A stretch of DNA of 64,000 bases from Albidovulum litorale (GTDB lineage: Bacteria; Pseudomonadota; Alphaproteobacteria; Rhodobacterales; Rhodobacteraceae). The notes beneath the pieces were generated by a model. That model was not told where the DNA came from. It saw nothing but the letters and a program-made list of their open reading frames with translations, and searched no databases. How positions within the stretch are numbered: the stretch's first letter is position 1; the number at the start of each line of letters is the position of its first letter. The stretch lies in the NCBI RefSeq assembly GCF_025751495.1, contig NZ_JAOWKZ010000002.1:310001-374000 (forward strand). The letters run 5' to 3'. Positions 8,591-17,760 of this stretch are shown here, piece after piece. The position numbers and the translations under genes were made by a program.

Positions 8591-9490
8591 ATGCCCCTGC
8601 CACCCTCGTATTCCGCATATCAAGCACTGATTGCGCCCGCCCGGCGACGGTCAGAGCTCTGGCGTCTATTACCGGCGGCCATCCTGATCGCAGGGGCCTA
8701 TACCCTGCCGCTCTTGGTGCTGTCGGCCTTCCTGACGGCGGAATATGGCAGCCTGATTACCGCCGCGCTGATCGAGCGGATGGTGCGCGGCGATACGCCG
8801 GGCGGGATGCTTCTGTTGCTCTGGACATTTCTCGGCCTCGCCCTTGGCCCGATGGCTGCGGTCAGAATAATCCATGGCCGCGGGGCGGGAACGCTCTTTG
8901 GCCCGTCCATCGCAGTGACGCTCCGCGCCTTCATCCGCGTCTTTGTCGCGGTTCTGGCGCTACAGGTCGCGCTCATGCCGCTGACCCTCAGCGGCGCAGA
9001 CTTGCAGCCGGGGATCGGCCTTGCCACCTTGCTCGGCTATCTCCCCTTCGCGCTCACAGGCATCCTGATCCAGACCGGCGCCGAGGAGGTGCTCTTCCGC
9101 GGCTATCTGCAAAGCCAGCTTGCCGCCCGCTTCCGCTCGCCCCTGATCTGGATCGGCATCCCCTCGGCGCTGTTCGCCTGGGGCCATTATCTGCCCGAGG
9201 AATACGGCGCGAATGCCGGGATGATCGCGCTCTGGGCCGCCTTCTTTGGTGTGCTGGCCGCCGATCTGACCGCGCGCAGCGGCAGCCTCGGCGCAGCACT
9301 TGGCTTTCACATGGCCAACAACGTCGTGGCGCTGCTGATTGTCGGCATCGGCGGCACGCTCGACGGTCTGGCGCTCTGGACTCTGCCCATCGACCTTACC
9401 GATCCGGCGGTCGCGCGCCCAGCCCTCATCGTCGATTTCGCGACCATGATCGTGTCGTGGCTGCTCGCGCGGCTCGCGCTTCGCGTCTGA
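8591..9490 (+). CDS. CPBP-family intramembrane glutamic protease (CAAX/bacteriocin-processing type)
   Basis: 299 residues with about eight hydrophobic segments. The CPBP motifs are intact: EEVLFRG at residues 165-171 (catalytic Glu pair and Arg), FAWGHY with H199, and GFHMANN with H240 and N243/N244. Such inner-membrane proteases cleave unknown substrates in most bacteria. It diverges from the lipoprotein gene with about 145 bases between them, and it is followed 64 bases later by accD in the same direction. There is no sign of a bacteriocin locus nearby. Confidence 0.88.
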   Translation: MPLPPSYSAYQALIAPARRRSELWRLLPAAILIAGAYTLPLLVLSAFLTAEYGSLITAALIERMVRGDTPGGMLLLLWTFLGLALGPMAAVRIIHGRGAGTLFGPSIAVTLRAFIRVFVAVLALQVALMPLTLSGADLQPGIGLATLLGYLPFALTGILIQTGAEEVLFRGYLQSQLAARFRSPLIWIGIPSALFAWGHYLPEEYGANAGMIALWAAFFGVLAADLTARSGSLGAALGFHMANNVVALLIVGIGGTLDGLALWTLPIDLTDPAVARPALIVDFATMIVSWLLARLALRV

Positions 9491-9554
9491 TTGCATTTCC
9501 AGCCCGCCCGGACTATCTCAGGAACCTGACCCAAAGACGCCAAGGCAGGCCCCG

Positions 9555-10472
9555 ATGAACTGGATCACCAACTACGTCCGGCCCACGATCAACTCGCTGT
9601 TCTCGCGCCGCGAGATCCCGGACAATCTCTGGTCCAAATGCCCCGAATGCGGAACGATGCTGTTCCACCGGGAACTGACCGACAATCTCAATGTCTGTAC
9701 CAATTGCGACCATCACCTCGCGATCACCCCGCGCGACCGGTTCGCCGCGCTCTTCGATGGCGGCGTATTCGCCGAGGTGAAGGTGCCCGAACCCATCGCC
9801 GATCCGCTGCATTTCCGCGACCAGAAGAAATATCCCGACCGCATGAAGGCCGCACAGAAGGCCACGGGCGAGAAAGAGGCGATGCTGGTTGCCGAAGGCG
9901 AGATGAACCGCACGCCCATCGTCGCCGCCGCACAGAACTTCGCCTTCATGGGCGGGTCGATGTCTATGTATGTAGGCAATGCGATCATCGCTGGCGCCGA
10001 ACGGGCGGTGAAATTAAAGCGGCCCTTCGTGCTTTTTTCCGCCGCCGGCGGCGCGCGGATGCAGGAGGGCATTCTCGGGCTCATGCAGATGCCGCGCACC
10101 ACGATCGCGGTCGAGATGCTGAAGGATGCGGGCCTTCCCTACATCGTCGTCCTGACCCATCCGACGACGGGCGGCGTTACCGCCTCTTACGCGATGCTGG
10201 GCGATGTGCAGATTGCCGAACCGAATGCGCTTATCGGCTTTGCCGGGGCCCGCGTCATCGAACAGACGATCCGCGAAAAGCTGCCCGAAGGCTTCCAGCG
10301 GTCGGAATACCTTCTCGATCACGGCATGCTCGACCGCGTGACCCATCGCAAGGCGCTGAAGGAGGAGCTAACGACGATCCTGCGCATGCTGAGCGGTCAG
10401 CCCCCGGCGGTGAAGGGCGACCTGCCGAAACCCGAGGCGAAGCCCGCAGAGGGCACGAAGCCCGCGACCTGA
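9555..10472 (+). CDS. accD: Acetyl-CoA carboxylase, carboxyltransferase subunit beta
   Basis: 305 residues. An N-terminal zinc ribbon with C29, C32, C48 and C51 precedes the carboxyltransferase domain, with the typical SMGGS-like FMGGSMSMYVGNAI and PFVLFSAAGGARMQEG segments. With AccA it transfers the carboxyl group from biotin to acetyl-CoA in the first committed step of fatty acid synthesis. The C-terminal 25 residues are Pro/Lys/Ala-rich and poorly conserved. It is followed by folC, an arrangement (accD-folC) found in many proteobacteria. Confidence 0.97.
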   Translation: MNWITNYVRPTINSLFSRREIPDNLWSKCPECGTMLFHRELTDNLNVCTNCDHHLAITPRDRFAALFDGGVFAEVKVPEPIADPLHFRDQKKYPDRMKAAQKATGEKEAMLVAEGEMNRTPIVAAAQNFAFMGGSMSMYVGNAIIAGAERAVKLKRPFVLFSAAGGARMQEGILGLMQMPRTTIAVEMLKDAGLPYIVVLTHPTTGGVTASYAMLGDVQIAEPNALIGFAGARVIEQTIREKLPEGFQRSEYLLDHGMLDRVTHRKALKEELTTILRMLSGQPPAVKGDLPKPEAKPAEGTKPAT

Positions 10473-10476
10473 TCTT

Positions 10477-10530
10477 CACTTTCTGTCTGAAAATACTCTC
10501 GGGGGGTCCGGGGGGCAGACGGCCCCCCGG
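10477..10530 (+). repeat. Dispersed CACTTTCTGTC...ATACTC repeat with G/C hairpin (copy 1)
   Basis: Directly after the accD stop lies the motif CACTTTCTGTCTGAAAATAC plus a G-run (10477-10506), followed by an 8-bp G/C hairpin (10508-10515 with 10523-10530). The same motif next to a GC hairpin recurs in reverse orientation at 11873-11901 and 60586-60613. The hairpin may act as a terminator between accD and folC, though no T-run follows. Confidence 0.7.
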
Positions 10531-10558
10531 CCTTTCCGGCAAGCAAACCGGATAGGCC

Positions 10559-11836
10559 ATGGCGATGAATGACGGCTCCGATCTGATCCTTTCGCGCATG
10601 ATGGCGCTGCACCCGAAGATCATCGACCTGACGCTCGACCGGGTCTGGCGGCTTCTGGCCGCACTCGGCCATCCCGAACGCGACCTGCCGCCGGTGATCC
10701 ATCTGGCAGGCACCAATGGCAAGGGATCGACGCAGGCGATGATCCGCGCGGGGCTGGAGGCGATGGGCAAATCCGTCCACGCTTACACCTCACCCCACCT
10801 TGCCCGCTTCCACGAACGCATCCGGCTGGCGGGGGAGTTGATTTCCGAGGACTACCTCACCGAGGTTCTCGCCGAATGCGAGACCGCCAATGGCGGCATC
10901 CCGATCACCTATTTCGAGATCACGACCTGCGCCGCCCTTCTGGCTTTCGCGCGGACAAAGGCGGATTACACGCTTCTGGAGGTCGGTCTTGGCGGCAGGC
11001 TCGATGCCACCAATGTCGTCGACACACCCTGCCTGACGATCCTCACCCCCATCTCACTCGACCACCAGCAATATCTGGGCGAGACATTGCCCGAGATCGC
11101 GGGCGAAAAGGCCGGCATCATCAAACGCGGTGTTCCCTGTATCGTCGGCCCTCAGGACGAACCCGCGATGGAGGTGATCGAGGCGCGGGCGGCGAAGCTT
11201 GGCGCGCCGCTTCTGGCCCATGGCCAGCACTGGCAGGTCTGGGAAGAACGCGGGCGGCTGATCTTCCAGGATGAGAACGGTCTTCTCGACCTGCCGCTGC
11301 CGAACCTGCCCGGCCCGCACCAGATCGACAATGCCGGGGCTGCGATCGCCACGCTTCGTTATCTTGGTGCCGATGAGGCAGCCTGCGAAGCAGCTGTCAC
11401 CAAGGCCTACTGGCCCGCCCGGATGCAGCGCCTGACCCATGGGCCGTTGGTCGATGCGGCCGGGAACTGCGAGCTCTGGCTCGATGGCGGCCACAATCCG
11501 GCGGGCGGTATCGCGGTCGCGGCGACGCTGGCGCGTCTGCCCGCGAAGCCCACACATCTCATTCTCGGCATGCTGAATACCAAGGATATCGCGGGCTATC
11601 TAAGACCGGTCGCGGCGGCGGCCAAGACGCTGACCGCCGTCTCGATCCCGGGCGAGGCCAACACGCTGACCGCTGAGGACACGCAGGCCGCCGCGGCGAA
11701 GGCGGGGATAGAGGCTGGCACCGCGGAGAGCGTGCTGGCGGCGGTCAAAAGCATCGCCGTACGGGACCCCAGCGCGCGCATCCTCATCTGCGGCTCGCTT
11801 TACCTTGCGGGCGGCGTGCTGCGGGAAAACGGGTAG
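10559..11836 (+). CDS. folC: Bifunctional folylpolyglutamate synthase / dihydrofolate synthase
   Basis: 425 residues. The Mur-ligase type ATP site HLAGTNGKGSTQAM is near residue 50, and SPHLARFHERIR and the GGRLDATNVV segment match FolC. The enzyme joins glutamate to dihydropteroate and lengthens the polyglutamate tail of folates. The C-terminal ligase domain contains LWLDGGHNPAGG, the expected DGGHNP variant. It lies 86 bases downstream of accD, and may be separated from it by the repeat hairpin between them. Confidence 0.95.
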   Translation: MAMNDGSDLILSRMMALHPKIIDLTLDRVWRLLAALGHPERDLPPVIHLAGTNGKGSTQAMIRAGLEAMGKSVHAYTSPHLARFHERIRLAGELISEDYLTEVLAECETANGGIPITYFEITTCAALLAFARTKADYTLLEVGLGGRLDATNVVDTPCLTILTPISLDHQQYLGETLPEIAGEKAGIIKRGVPCIVGPQDEPAMEVIEARAAKLGAPLLAHGQHWQVWEERGRLIFQDENGLLDLPLPNLPGPHQIDNAGAAIATLRYLGADEAACEAAVTKAYWPARMQRLTHGPLVDAAGNCELWLDGGHNPAGGIAVAATLARLPAKPTHLILGMLNTKDIAGYLRPVAAAAKTLTAVSIPGEANTLTAEDTQAAAAKAGIEAGTAESVLAAVKSIAVRDPSARILICGSLYLAGGVLRENG

Positions 11837-11846
11837 GGGGCCCTCT

Positions 11847-11901
11847 GCCCCGGACCTGGTCCGGGGCATTCACCCCCGAGAGTATTTCCGGACAGAAAGT
11901 G
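11847..11901 (-). repeat. Dispersed CACTTTCTGTC...ATACTC repeat with G/C hairpin (copy 2)
   Basis: A 9-bp hairpin (11847-11867, loop CTG) is followed by the repeat motif in the minus orientation (11873-11901), just 3-prime of folC. The hairpin would serve as a folC terminator. The motif differs from copy 1 by two or three substitutions. Confidence 0.7.
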
Positions 11902-12005
11902 AAAAAGCCTGTGCCCTTGCGCACACGGTGCCTTTCATCATGTCTCTTTCGCCGCACCCGCAGTCTCGCGTAAACGAGGCAAGATAACAGACCATGAGGC
12001 CGCAG

Positions 12006-13028
12006 ATGGCGCTGGAATTCGCGCTCGATACATTCGGGGATGTGACCTTCGGCCCGGACGGGACGCTCAAGCCACAGGATCAGGTGATCCGCGATGTGGT
12101 CGAACAGGCGGTGCTGGCCGATAAGGTCGGGGTCGATTTCATCGGACTCGGCGAGCATCATCGCGACGATTTCGCGATTTCGGCGCCCGAGACGGTTCTG
12201 GCCGCGATCGCCGCGAAGACAAGCCGCATCCGGCTTGGCACAGCCGTCACGGTCCTTTCCTCGGACGATCCGATCCGGGTCTTCCAGCGATTTTCGACGC
12301 TGAACGCCCTGTCGGAAGGGCGGGCGGAAGTGATTCTGGGACGGGGGTCCTTCACTGAAAGCTTTCCGCTCTTCGGTTTCGACCTGTCGGATTACGAGAC
12401 GCTTTTCAATGAAAAGCTGGACCTTTTCACCCGGCTTCTGCGCGAAGCGCGTGTCACCTGGTCGGGAAGCATCCGGCCGCCCCTGAGAAATCAGCCGGTC
12501 TATCCATCGCTGTCGCAGCCGCTGAAGGCGTGGATCGGCGTCGGCGGCACCCCGGAATCTGTGGCGCGCGCGGTGCATTACGACCTCGCCGTCATCTTCG
12601 CCATCATCGGCGGCGCGCCGTCGCGCTTCCGCCCCTTTGTCGACCTCTACCACCGTGCCTGCGACCAGTTGGGGCGCAATCCGCAAGCCATCGCCGTGCA
12701 TTCACCGGGCCATGTCGCCGACACGGACGAAGCCGCGCGGGACCAGATCTGGCCGGGATACAAGGCGCTGCACGACCGCATCGGCCGCGAGCGTGGCTGG
12801 CCGCCGACCGACCGCGCCCATTTCGACCGCGAAATAAGCCATGGATCGCTTTATGTCGGCGGCCCCGAGACGGTCGCACGCAAGATCGCGGACACTGTCA
12901 GGGCACTTGGACTTGGCCGCTTCGAGATGAAGTATTCCTCGGGCCCCATGCCCCACGACGCGCAGATGCGGTCCATCGAACTTTACGGAACACGTGTTAT
13001 GCCGATGGTGCGGGACATGCTCAGCTGA
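12006..13028 (+). CDS. Luciferase-like (LLM class) flavin-dependent oxidoreductase
   Basis: 340 residues. The fold is recognised from GLGEHHRDDFAISAPETVLAAIAAKTSRIRLGTAVTVLSSDDPIRVFQRFSTL-type segments of F420/FMN-dependent class C monooxygenases, including the conserved GRGSF and a C-terminal YVGGPETVARKI. The substrate cannot be told; close relatives are annotated only as LLM oxidoreductases. I use the ATG at 12006 because GAGG lies six bases upstream; an ATG four codons earlier (11994) lacks a suitably spaced site. Its 3-prime end overlaps the bestrophin gene by eight bases in convergent orientation. Confidence 0.85.
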   Translation: MALEFALDTFGDVTFGPDGTLKPQDQVIRDVVEQAVLADKVGVDFIGLGEHHRDDFAISAPETVLAAIAAKTSRIRLGTAVTVLSSDDPIRVFQRFSTLNALSEGRAEVILGRGSFTESFPLFGFDLSDYETLFNEKLDLFTRLLREARVTWSGSIRPPLRNQPVYPSLSQPLKAWIGVGGTPESVARAVHYDLAVIFAIIGGAPSRFRPFVDLYHRACDQLGRNPQAIAVHSPGHVADTDEAARDQIWPGYKALHDRIGRERGWPPTDRAHFDREISHGSLYVGGPETVARKIADTVRALGLGRFEMKYSSGPMPHDAQMRSIELYGTRVMPMVRDMLS

Positions 13029-13920
13029 GCACACCGTCCACCGGCTGAAGGGGCTGAGGGGGCTCGCGCCCCATCGCCTCGGCGACGGCGATTTCAATCA
13101 CCCGGCACATCGCGTCGAGCGGCAGCCCGTTCGCGGCATCGCGGAACGGGTGTTCCAGCTCGTCACTGACAGCGTTCAGGCCGAAGAAGACATAGGCGAC
13201 GATGGCGGCCACGGCCGGGGCGAAGGCGCCCGCCGTGTCGATCAGCGCGAAGGGCAGGATCAGGCAGTAAAGATGGCTCGTCCTGAGGACGAGCAGCGAA
13301 TAGACGAAGGGAATGGGCGCCGATGCGAGCCTTTCGCAGCCCGCCTGCGCCAGCGCGACCGAGCCCAGCCGTTCGGCCAGCGCCCGCTGGCCGATGTCGC
13401 TGAGCCGCCCGCTTTCGGCTTCGTTCCGCAATATCCCGGCCATTGACCTCAGCGCGGCATCGGGCGGGTTGCGGTGCACGGCATGATCCATGGCCCGCCC
13501 GTCCCATGCGGCAGCACCTTCGGTCGCGTTCACCCCCCTCAGCCAGCCGCGATGCAGATGGGCGAATCCCGCCATCCCGGTCATGACCTGATCCCGCGCC
13601 GGTCCCGCGCCAAGAAAGATCAGCGTCTCGCGCCCGAGCGAGCGGGTATCGGCGATCATCTGCCCCCAGAGCTTGCGCGCCTCCCACCAGCGGTCATAGG
13701 CCGCGTTGTTGCGAAAACCGAGGAAGAGCGACAGCGCGATACCGAAAACGCCCATCGCGGCGATAGAGACATGCGGCAGGGTCAGAACATGGCGGTCGAT
13801 CAGCAGCACCGCCAGCGCGAACCCGGCGAAGGCCAGAATCCGGCCAATGATCTTTGGCACGATGGAGCCCTGCATCACGAGGATGAGGTGCAATAGGCTG
13901 GGTGTTTCACGGACGATCAT
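13021..13920 (-). CDS. Bestrophin-family anion channel protein
   Basis: 299 residues with four predicted membrane helices. The N-terminal half contains the bacterial bestrophin signature: a helix LSLFLGFRNNAAYDRWWEARKLWGQMIADTRS, where the RNNxxYDRWWEAR motif lines the channel neck. Bacterial homologues form pentameric chloride or cation channels in the inner membrane. The C-terminal part FFGLNAVSDELEHPFRDAANGLPLD is also typical. It stands alone, convergent with the oxidoreductase gene and about 115 bases from the next gene upstream. Confidence 0.9.
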   Translation of the reverse strand: MIVRETPSLLHLILVMQGSIVPKIIGRILAFAGFALAVLLIDRHVLTLPHVSIAAMGVFGIALSLFLGFRNNAAYDRWWEARKLWGQMIADTRSLGRETLIFLGAGPARDQVMTGMAGFAHLHRGWLRGVNATEGAAAWDGRAMDHAVHRNPPDAALRSMAGILRNEAESGRLSDIGQRALAERLGSVALAQAGCERLASAPIPFVYSLLVLRTSHLYCLILPFALIDTAGAFAPAVAAIVAYVFFGLNAVSDELEHPFRDAANGLPLDAMCRVIEIAVAEAMGREPPQPLQPVDGVLS

Positions 13921-14035
13921 GGGTCACAGGATGGCTGGAACGGTTGCCTTCTCCTGCCCTGTTCCCGGCTTCCTCACCAGCGCAAAGGCGACATGTACCG
14001 CGCTGCATCCGCCGCGGGATGCGGATCGGTCCCGG

Positions 14036-14353
14036 TCAGAACGCGTCCATCACCTCGTACATCACCGGCTCGAACCGCGAGCAGAGCGTGGCAAGGCGGC
14101 GGTTCCTTTCGCGCATTTCGGGCGTGCGCAGCATCGCCTGAAAATCCTTGCGGTCGCGCCACTGGCTGTAATTGGCGATGCGGGTCTGGGCGTCGTTCAT
14201 GTGGAGCCCCGCGCCGATGAAGCCCGGCTGATGGCGGATGAACTTGTCATAGGCGTCGCGCAGCTCGTCCATCAGGTCCTGCGCCGTGCCGGGCGTCATC
14301 TCGAAAGTGGTCAGGACGGTCTGACCGCTGAAATCCTTGGCAATTGTCGGCAT
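14036..14353 (-). CDS. Antibiotic biosynthesis monooxygenase (ABM)-domain protein
   Basis: 105 residues with the small ferredoxin-like alpha/beta fold of ABM proteins: a first strand TVLTTFEM, a helix, PGFIGAGLHMNDAQTRIANYSQWRDRKDFQAML, the hallmark region with a conserved N-Y-x-Q-W. Such proteins act as cofactor-less oxygenases, heme-degrading enzymes or of unknown role; there are no diagnostic residues to choose. Upstream to the zinc-finger gene are 68 bases and downstream to the bestrophin 115 bases, with nothing else recognised in either gap. Confidence 0.78.
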   Translation of the reverse strand: MPTIAKDFSGQTVLTTFEMTPGTAQDLMDELRDAYDKFIRHQPGFIGAGLHMNDAQTRIANYSQWRDRKDFQAMLRTPEMRERNRRLATLCSRFEPVMYEVMDAF

Positions 14354-14421
14354 GGGCTCACTCCGTTCCGGGCGCGTTCAGCTTGACTATCGCGCCCGGG
14401 GGACGGCCTGTAAACCGGTGA

Positions 14422-14721
14422 TCAGAAGTCGAAGAGCTCCGACAGGAAGCTCTCGCGTTTTTTCCTGCGATAGCGGCGGTCGTCGTCATCGTCATCATCG
14501 TCGCGGTCCCGGCGGCGGTCATCGCGGCGCGGGGCGGGGCGCGTGTCACGCTCGGGCTCCTTCAGCGCCACGGGCGGGGCGGCATCGGCAAGGCTGCGGT
14601 CGACAATCTTGTCGAGCTCGCCCCGGTCTAGCCAGACACCCCGGCAGCTTGGGCAATAGTCGATCTCCACGCCGTTTCTTTGGGTCATCACCAGCGTCGT
14701 ATGGTCGACAGGGCATTTCAT
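14422..14721 (-). CDS. zf-TFIIB domain protein with charged tail
   Basis: 99 residues from the ATG at 14721, which has AAAGGAGA upstream. The first 45 residues are a zf-TFIIB-like zinc ribbon: MKCPVDHTTLV, then CPSCRGVWLDRGELDKIV, with the CP-x2/CPSC cysteines binding zinc. The rest is a low-complexity tail with alternating Arg and a run of eight Asp, followed by RRKKRES and a hydrophobic FLSELFDF end. The domain is common in alphaproteobacteria but has no defined function. Confidence 0.8.
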   Translation of the reverse strand: MKCPVDHTTLVMTQRNGVEIDYCPSCRGVWLDRGELDKIVDRSLADAAPPVALKEPERDTRPAPRRDDRRRDRDDDDDDDDRRYRRKKRESFLSELFDF

Positions 14722-14783
14722 CGGTCGGGTTTCTCCTTTCAAGGGTTCCCGTCCGATATGGGGGTGCCGCGCGCGGGTGCAAG

Positions 14784-15416
14784 TCACTCGGCAAGAAGCC
14801 GCAGGACCTCATCCGTCAGCGCGCCGACCTCTGCCGTCGCGGCGCTCTTGCCCGCCTCCATGGCGCCGAGACCCTGACCGAGCGTTTCGGCATAGACGAC
14901 GCGGTTGGCCAGCCGCGCCTCAGTGACGCCCGCCGTCAGTTCGGCGGCAGCGCGGGCGACATCGTCGCCCAGCCGCGTTCCCGCCCGGGCGCGGTTCATC
15001 ACCAGCCAGGTCTGCTTTCGTTCCCGCGCGGCGAGGTCAAGCACACCCTCCGTCGCCCAAAGATCGACATGGGAGGAGGCGACAGGCACCAGCACCAGAT
15101 CGGCCTCGCGGAGCGCTGGCCGCAGATCGGCATCGACCTTGGGCGGCGTGTCGACGATCACCAGATCGGCCTCGCGCTTCAGTTTCTCGCATTCATAGGA
15201 CACACCCCAGGCCGAGGATGTGGAAAATTCCAGCCCAGCCTCGCCCAGCCTTTCGCGCCGTGTAATGAACCAGCGGCCAAGCGAGCCCTGCGGGTCGGTG
15301 TCGAGGAGGGCGACCGACATACCCCGCCGGATCGCGGCGACGGCAATGTTAACGGCAAGCGTCGTCTTGCCCGATCCACCCTTCTGCTGGACGACCGCGA
15401 TGACCTTGCCCGACAT
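14784..15416 (-). CDS. Orphan ParA-family ATPase
   Basis: 210 residues. A deviant Walker A motif KGGSGKTTL is at residues 12-20, DTDPQG and IVDTPP supply Walker A-prime and B, so this is a P-loop ATPase of the ParA/MinD group. The short length and lack of an N-terminal DNA-binding helix-turn-helix make it a type Ib or orphan ParA; no parB or parS partner is visible, so a chromosomal partition role is not indicated. The ATG at 15416 is chosen because the family starts just before KVIAVVQQKGG; upstream codons up to 15482 are not supported. It lies downstream of thiQ in the same direction. Confidence 0.82.
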   Translation of the reverse strand: MSGKVIAVVQQKGGSGKTTLAVNIAVAAIRRGMSVALLDTDPQGSLGRWFITRRERLGEAGLEFSTSSAWGVSYECEKLKREADLVIVDTPPKVDADLRPALREADLVLVPVASSHVDLWATEGVLDLAARERKQTWLVMNRARAGTRLGDDVARAAAELTAGVTEARLANRVVYAETLGQGLGAMEAGKSAATAEVGALTDEVLRLLAE

Positions 15417-15503
15417 GATGCCCCCGATGCTGCGCCACGCTTTGCTGCATTGCAGCATAGGGTGATTCCCAGGGGAAAGCACGGACGAAATGTCGCAGGA
15501 CCG

Positions 15504-16199
15504 CTATTGCCCGAGATAGGCGGCGAGAACCGGGGGCGGATTGTCCAGAAGCGCCGCCGTCGGGCGCGGCGGATGCGCGACCCCTTCGGCGACCAGAATG
15601 GTCTCGGGCGCGAAACGGCTTGCGTCTTCGGGGTCATGGCTGACCATGAGAACGGTCGCGCCGGTCTCGTCTGCGATCTCGGCCACGAGGTCCAGCATTT
15701 CCGCCTTCAGCGCGGGGCCAAGCGCCGCGAAGGGTTCGTCGAGCAGCATCAGGGGCCGCGCCCTGAGAAGCGCGCGGGCCAGCGCCACCCGGCTTTGCTG
15801 ACCACCGGAGAGGGTCGCGGGCTTGCGCCCCTCTATGCCCTGAAGGCCGGTGCGGGTCAGGGCACGGGTCACGGCCTCATAGTCAGCCGGGGAGAGCCTG
15901 AGGTCGGGCCGCAGCCCGAGGCCGACATTCTGGGCGACCGTCAGGTGCGGGAAGAGGTTCTGGTCCTGAAAGAGGATCGACAGGGGCCGCTTGCCGGGCG
16001 GGGTGGCGGTGATGTCGTTACCGTCCCAGAGGATGCGACCTGACTCGGCCGGAAAGAACCCGGCGATGACCGACAGCAGGGTGGACTTGCCTGCGCCCGA
16101 GGGACCAATCACCGCAACCCTCGCGCCCTTCTCGACGCGGAAATCGGCAGCCAGACGGAAGGTATCCTGCGTGATCGTGATGTCCAGAAGTTCAAGCAT
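15504..16199 (-). CDS. thiQ: Thiamine/TPP ABC transporter, ATP-binding subunit
   Basis: 231 residues: Walker A GPSGAGKST, Q-loop LFQDQNLFPHLTV, signature LSGGQQSRVALARAL, Walker B LMLLDEPFAAL and the switch His in SHD. The ATPase drives thiamine import with ThiP and ThiB. It overlaps the end of thiP by eight bases, so the three proteins come from one message beginning at the TPP riboswitch upstream of thiB. The start at 16199 (MLELLDITI) is chosen because upstream codons lie inside thiP and read as a Cys/Arg-rich shadow. Confidence 0.93.
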   Translation of the reverse strand: MLELLDITITQDTFRLAADFRVEKGARVAVIGPSGAGKSTLLSVIAGFFPAESGRILWDGNDITATPPGKRPLSILFQDQNLFPHLTVAQNVGLGLRPDLRLSPADYEAVTRALTRTGLQGIEGRKPATLSGGQQSRVALARALLRARPLMLLDEPFAALGPALKAEMLDLVAEIADETGATVLMVSHDPEDASRFAPETILVAEGVAHPPRPTAALLDNPPPVLAAYLGQ

Positions 16200-17760
16200 C
16201 GGCGCGGCCTCCCCGGTCGAGCGTCCAGAACAGGGCAAGGCTGAGCGCAAGCAGCAGCACCGCCGCCCCAGCCGCATCCTGCATACGGTAAGCGCCCATC
16301 AACCGGTAAAGCTGCAGAGGCAGCGTTGCGCTGTCATCATCGGCAAAAAGCGCGATGACGCCGAGATCACCCATCGACAAAGCCGCCGTCAGCCCGGCGG
16401 CGAAGCCAAGGGGACGGCGCAGGCGCGGTACGATCAGGAGCTTGAGACGCGCGAGGCCGGTCAGATCGAGGCTTTGGGCGAGGTGGCCGTAATCGGCCTC
16501 CAGTTCCCGTGCGGCGGGCAGGAGGGCGCGGAGGCAGAAGGGCAAAGCCATCGCCGCATTGACCGCGACGGTGACGGCAAGCGCGATGTCGCCGGGATTG
16601 GCGAAGGGGCGCAGGAGGAGGAAGAGCCCGGTGCCGGTCACGAGGGACGAGGTGGCGAGCGGCAGCATGCCGATGGTCTCCAGCCCCCGCCGTCCGGGCC
16701 GCGCGGCGCTGGCGAGCGCCAGCGGCAGGGCCAGGACGATGGCTGCCAGAGTCGAGGCGCCCGCAACGGCGAGCGAGCGCAGGGCCGCCTGCCAGACCGG
16801 GGCGGGAAGCCCACCGATGCGCGGCAGGCCGGCCGTGACCACGGCCAGAAGGGGCATGAGCAGGAAGAGGCTCGTGAGGGTCAGCACGGCTATGTCCTGC
16901 GCCCTGAGCAGGGGGCCGTTTGCGTCCCAGCGGGCGACGGGCCGGTCAAGGCCGCTTCCAAAGCCCGATGGCAGGGTGAACCGCGCGGCCAGCAGCGCGG
17001 CGGTGGCGCAGAGCGCAAGCTGGATCGCCGCCAGCATCGCCGCGCGGCCAAGGTCGAAATCGTAGCGGAAGGACTGGTATATCGCGAGTTCCACCGTCGT
17101 CGCCTTCGGCCCGCCGCCGAGAGTGAGCGCAACGGCGAAGCTTGTCAGGCAGATCAGGAAGATCGTGACGAGAACGCCCGGCGCGCGGGCCCGCAGCATC
17201 GGATATTCCAGATGCCGGGCGATGTCGCCGGGACCGAAGCCAAGGGCTGCCGCCAGCCGGAAGCGTTCAGCCGGGATGTCGAGCCAGCCTTGGAGAAGCA
17301 GGCGGACCGCCAGTGGCAGGTTGAAGAAGACATGCGCCAGAACGACGCCCGCGAACCCGTAGATCGAGATGCGATCAAATCCCAAAGCCGCCAGACCGTC
17401 ATTGAGCAGGCCAGAGCGGCCGAATACCGCGAGAATGCCCATCACCGCCACGATGACCGGCAGGATGAAGGGCGCGCCGAGAAGCGTGATCAGAAGCGCA
17501 CGTCCCGGAAAGCGGCGGCGGGCCAGCGCACGGGCGGCAGGGATCGCCAGAAGAACGCTGAGCGCCGCGGAAACCGCCGCCTGCGTGAGCGTAAAGCGCA
17601 AGGCCGACCAGTCGGCGGCGCCAAGCCGGGCAAAACTCTCGGCCCGCCAGAGAACGGCGCCAAGCGTGCCCAGCGTCAGGGTAAGCACCAGCGCGGCGGC
17701 AAACGCCGCGCCGATCCGGAGCGCCCGGCTCATCGGTCGTGCCGGGCCCGGGATCGTCAC
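16192..17760 (-). CDS. thiP: Thiamine/TPP ABC transporter, permease subunit
   Basis: About 522 residues, with roughly 12 hydrophobic segments arranged as two binding-protein-dependent permease halves, as in ThiP. Each half has an EAA-like loop: AAALGFGPGDIARHLEYPML in the first and AQSLDLTGLARLKLLIVPRL in the second. I start at a GTG at 17760 that overlaps the thiB stop as GTGA, with GAAGG upstream; an ATG at 17733 or at 17781 is possible too. It is the middle gene of thiBPQ and is expected to be controlled by the TPP riboswitch. Confidence 0.92.
   Translation of the reverse strand: MTIPGPARPMSRALRIGAAFAAALVLTLTLGTLGAVLWRAESFARLGAADWSALRFTLTQAAVSAALSVLLAIPAARALARRRFPGRALLITLLGAPFILPVIVAVMGILAVFGRSGLLNDGLAALGFDRISIYGFAGVVLAHVFFNLPLAVRLLLQGWLDIPAERFRLAAALGFGPGDIARHLEYPMLRARAPGVLVTIFLICLTSFAVALTLGGGPKATTVELAIYQSFRYDFDLGRAAMLAAIQLALCATAALLAARFTLPSGFGSGLDRPVARWDANGPLLRAQDIAVLTLTSLFLLMPLLAVVTAGLPRIGGLPAPVWQAALRSLAVAGASTLAAIVLALPLALASAARPGRRGLETIGMLPLATSSLVTGTGLFLLLRPFANPGDIALAVTVAVNAAMALPFCLRALLPAARELEADYGHLAQSLDLTGLARLKLLIVPRLRRPLGFAAGLTAALSMGDLGVIALFADDDSATLPLQLYRLMGAYRMQDAAGAAVLLLALSLALFWTLDRGGRADA

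Noticed and set aside
14784-15416. Chromosome-partition ParA
   Set aside because: No parB partner, no N-terminal DNA-binding helix-turn-helix, and not near the origin-linked gidA/gidB genes.
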